A stretch of 6,306 nt of DNA from assembly GCA_021795535.1 (NCBI GenBank), contig JAJYPG010000080.1, positions 1 through 6,306 on the forward strand, in the 5' to 3' direction. Numbering within the stretch: the stretch's first letter is position 1; each line of letters begins with the position of its first letter. Position numbers and translations under genes: made by a program. Shown in pieces: positions 5,302-6,306 of this stretch. Source of the DNA: Planctomycetota bacterium (GTDB lineage Bacteria; Planctomycetota; Phycisphaerae; WQYP01). The notes under the pieces are model-generated. The model was not told the DNA's origin. It saw only the letters and a program-made list of their open reading frames with translations, and did no database searches.

Positions 5302-5329
5302 AATGCAACAAATTCACGAGTTGGGCGTT
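5302..5329 (+). promoter_or_regulatory. Candidate ECF-type promoter of the ABC exporter genes
   Basis: AATGCAAC at 5302-5309 is followed by exactly 16 bases and then CGTT at 5326-5329. This matches the element before the ECF sigma gene (AATCGAAC-N16-CGTA) in the outer AAT, the AAC, the spacing and the CGT. Transcription would start near 5336, giving a leader of about 40 bases before the ATG at 5377. It suggests that the exporter is a direct target of the neighbouring sigma factor. Confidence 0.5.
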
Positions 5330-5376
5330 AAGAATATTGTATGGCGCAGGTTTTATAATGTTGTCTTTTTGACGAT

Positions 5377-6135
5377 ATGGCAGTTATGGCATTATCCGGT
5401 TCATTTTCCCCTCCAAAAAACGACACAATTCTGGAAGTGCGCGATCTGGTAAAACGCTATGTTATTGGTGACGGGTCCGTTTTGGCGCTTAATGGTGTGA
5501 GCCTGCGGATTTTGGCCGGATCCATGATTGCCATCACCGGGCCATCAGGCAGTGGAAAATCCACTCTTATGAACATTCTGGGCTGTCTAGATACGGTTGA
5601 CTCCGGAACATATCACCTTGCCAGCGAGGATGTTTCACGGCTTCATGGCGATCGGCTCGCGGAAATTCGCAACAAATATATCGGTTTTGTGTTTCAGAAT
5701 TTTAATCTCCTTGCGCGGCTTTCGGCCCTGGAAAATGTCGAATTGCCACTGCTTTACGCCAGCCGACGCGATGCCCGCTCCTCCGCTGAACAGGCCCTGG
5801 AAATGGTCGGCCTGAAAGACCGTATGCATCATGAGCCAAACCAGCTCTCCGGCGGCCAGCGGCAGCGTGTGGCTATTGCCCGCGCGGTGGCCACCAATCC
5901 GGCCATTGTTCTGGCGGATGAACCGACAGGAAATCTGGATTCGCGGGTGGGCCAGGAAATTCTCGAACTTTTCCATACCCTTAACGGCCAGGGGCGAACC
6001 ATTATTATGGTTACGCACGATCATGAAGTGGCCCGGCACTGTCACCACGAAGTGCAAATACGTGACGGGAAAATTCTTACCACAGTGGAACACGGAAAAG
6101 CGGCCCGGCGTACGCCGATTCTGGCGGCTGTTTGA
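5377..6135 (+). CDS. ABC transporter ATP-binding protein, MacB/LolD type
   Basis: The 252-residue protein is a complete ABC ATPase that would power an exporter at the inner face of the cytoplasmic membrane. All core motifs are visible: Walker [10 protein letters not shown] (55-63), Q-loop Q107 in VFQNFNLL, signature [14 protein letters not shown] (157-170), Walker B IVLADE (177-182) with E182, D-loop NLDS, and the switch His H214 in VTHD. The stretches [20 protein letters not shown] and DEPTGNLDS are typical of the MacB/LolD/FtsE group. No permease domain is fused, so a partner must lie beyond the window. Translation from 5377 (or ATG 5386) lacks a clear ribosome binding site; an in-frame stop at 5356-5358 limits the start. 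The adaptor-like gene starts 53 bases downstream, so the pair resembles a MacAB-type efflux operon. The last 20 residues are a basic tail beyond the fold. Transported substrate unknown. Confidence 0.93.
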   Translation: MAVMALSGSFSPPKNDTILEVRDLVKRYVIGDGSVLALNGVSLRILAGSMIAITGPSGSGKSTLMNILGCLDTVDSGTYHLASEDVSRLHGDRLAEIRNKYIGFVFQNFNLLARLSALENVELPLLYASRRDARSSAEQALEMVGLKDRMHHEPNQLSGGQRQRVAIARAVATNPAIVLADEPTGNLDSRVGQEILELFHTLNGQGRTIIMVTHDHEVARHCHHEVQIRDGKILTTVEHGKAARRTPILAAV

Positions 6136-6188
6136 CTTATAAAAATGACGGCGACATTCTGATGATGTCCCCTTGAGGTTTTTTGCGA

Positions 6189-6306
6189 ATGAAAAAACGT
6201 TGGTTAATTTTGGGTGTTCTGATTGTTGTTGGCGGAGTCGGGCTGGTTGCATACAATCGTCATCAGGCTGCGGTTGCCGCGGCGAACTTACCCAAACCGC
6301 ACACGG
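6189..6306 (+). CDS. Membrane-anchored protein, probable MacA/HlyD-type adaptor, N-terminal part
   Basis: Only the first 39 codons are present before the right edge. The start is supported by GAGG at 6175-6178, ten bases upstream of the ATG. The N-terminus MKKRW is followed by a single hydrophobic segment (about 6-22, LILGVLIVVGGVGLVAY) and then an Ala-rich stretch, which fits an uncleaved signal anchor with the rest of the protein outside the cytoplasmic membrane. Its place 53 bases after a MacB/LolD-type ATPase gene, and the shape of the N-terminus, fit the periplasmic adaptor that links the ABC exporter to an outer-membrane channel. None of the diagnostic lipoyl or hairpin domains is inside the window, so the family call rests on context. 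A permease subunit is an alternative, although those usually start with a longer first helix pattern. Confidence 0.6.
   Translation, partial: MKKRWLILGVLIVVGGVGLVAYNRHQAAVAAANLPKPHT

Larger units (their letters stand above)
5059..5376. other. Intergenic region before the ABC exporter genes, rich in inverted repeats
   Basis: These 318 bases hold no convincing gene. Seen in order: a stem AATATCC/GGATATT (5113-5119 and 5128-5134) with an eight-base loop; the palindrome GGTCAGGACC (5161-5170); the palindrome GCTATTTTTAAATAGC (5179-5194); and a stem TGCGGC/GCCGCA (5218-5223 and 5239-5244). Two short direct repeats are also present: ATTTTGCGG at 5214 and 5251, and CGGTCAGGA at 5160 and 5257. An ECF-type promoter candidate lies at 5302-5329 and a TATAAT word at 5354-5359. 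The density of symmetric elements suggests a regulated promoter region for the exporter operon. Confidence 0.5.

Noticed and set aside
5354..5359. Perfect -10 word TATAAT as a housekeeping promoter for the ABC gene.
   Set aside because: No -35 element or extended -10 lies at the right distance, and a start from it would leave a leader of only about ten bases; kept only as a possible secondary promoter.
5153..5452. A 99-codon plus-strand open frame before the ABC ATPase gene.
   Set aside because: It overlaps the well-supported ATPase gene by 76 bases in another frame, crosses several inverted repeats and encodes a Trp/Cys-rich sequence unlike a real protein.
5635..6252. A 205-codon minus-strand open frame opposite the ABC ATPase gene.
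   Set aside because: It is the antisense shadow of a gene whose ATPase motifs are all intact, and its product has no recognisable pattern.

Overview
The window is a typical bacterial chromosome segment of moderately high GC (roughly mid-50s % by eye). It has seven protein genes, two of them cut by the window edges, and three gene-poor gaps. No tRNA, rRNA, CRISPR array, transposase or phage gene was seen. The mix of genes suggests a planctomycete, perhaps of the Phycisphaerae. It includes an ECF sigma factor next to a membrane protein whose second half looks like the pseudopilin-type proteins abundant in that phylum, a DCC-family protein, and a family-less helical protein beside pgpA. That placement is inference from family flavour, not from a marker gene.

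Layout. Bases 1-700 (minus strand) hold the N-terminal 233 codons of a secreted or lipid-anchored protein of unknown function. Bases 701-1293 form a long gap with two adjacent stem-loops (786-859) and a GC-rich hairpin cluster (1133-1254). Next come pgpA (1294-1884, TTG start), encoding phosphatidylglycerophosphatase A of phospholipid synthesis, and an unrecognised 279-residue protein (1914-2753). That gene converges on a DCC thiol-oxidoreductase-like gene (2759-3190, minus) with only five bases between the two stop codons.

The second half looks like one regulatory and export module. The DCC gene is divergent from an ECF sigma factor gene (3316-3906). The sigma gene is followed by a membrane protein (4000-5058) that fits the role of its anti-sigma factor: a cytoplasmic N-terminal half, one membrane segment, and an outside domain of pseudopilin type that lacks the prepilin peptidase site. 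A 318-base gap with many small inverted repeats follows. Then come a MacB/LolD-type ABC ATPase (5377-6135) and the start of a membrane-anchored protein that fits a MacA/HlyD-type adaptor (6189 to the edge).

The most interesting observation is that the sigma gene and the ABC gene are each preceded by the same ECF-promoter-like element, AATSSAAC-N16-CGT (S is C or G), with identical spacing. This suggests that the sigma factor controls its own gene and the exporter next door, while the pseudopilin-like protein senses the envelope signal. It is a hypothesis from sequence only, and the decisive tests are listed in the findings.
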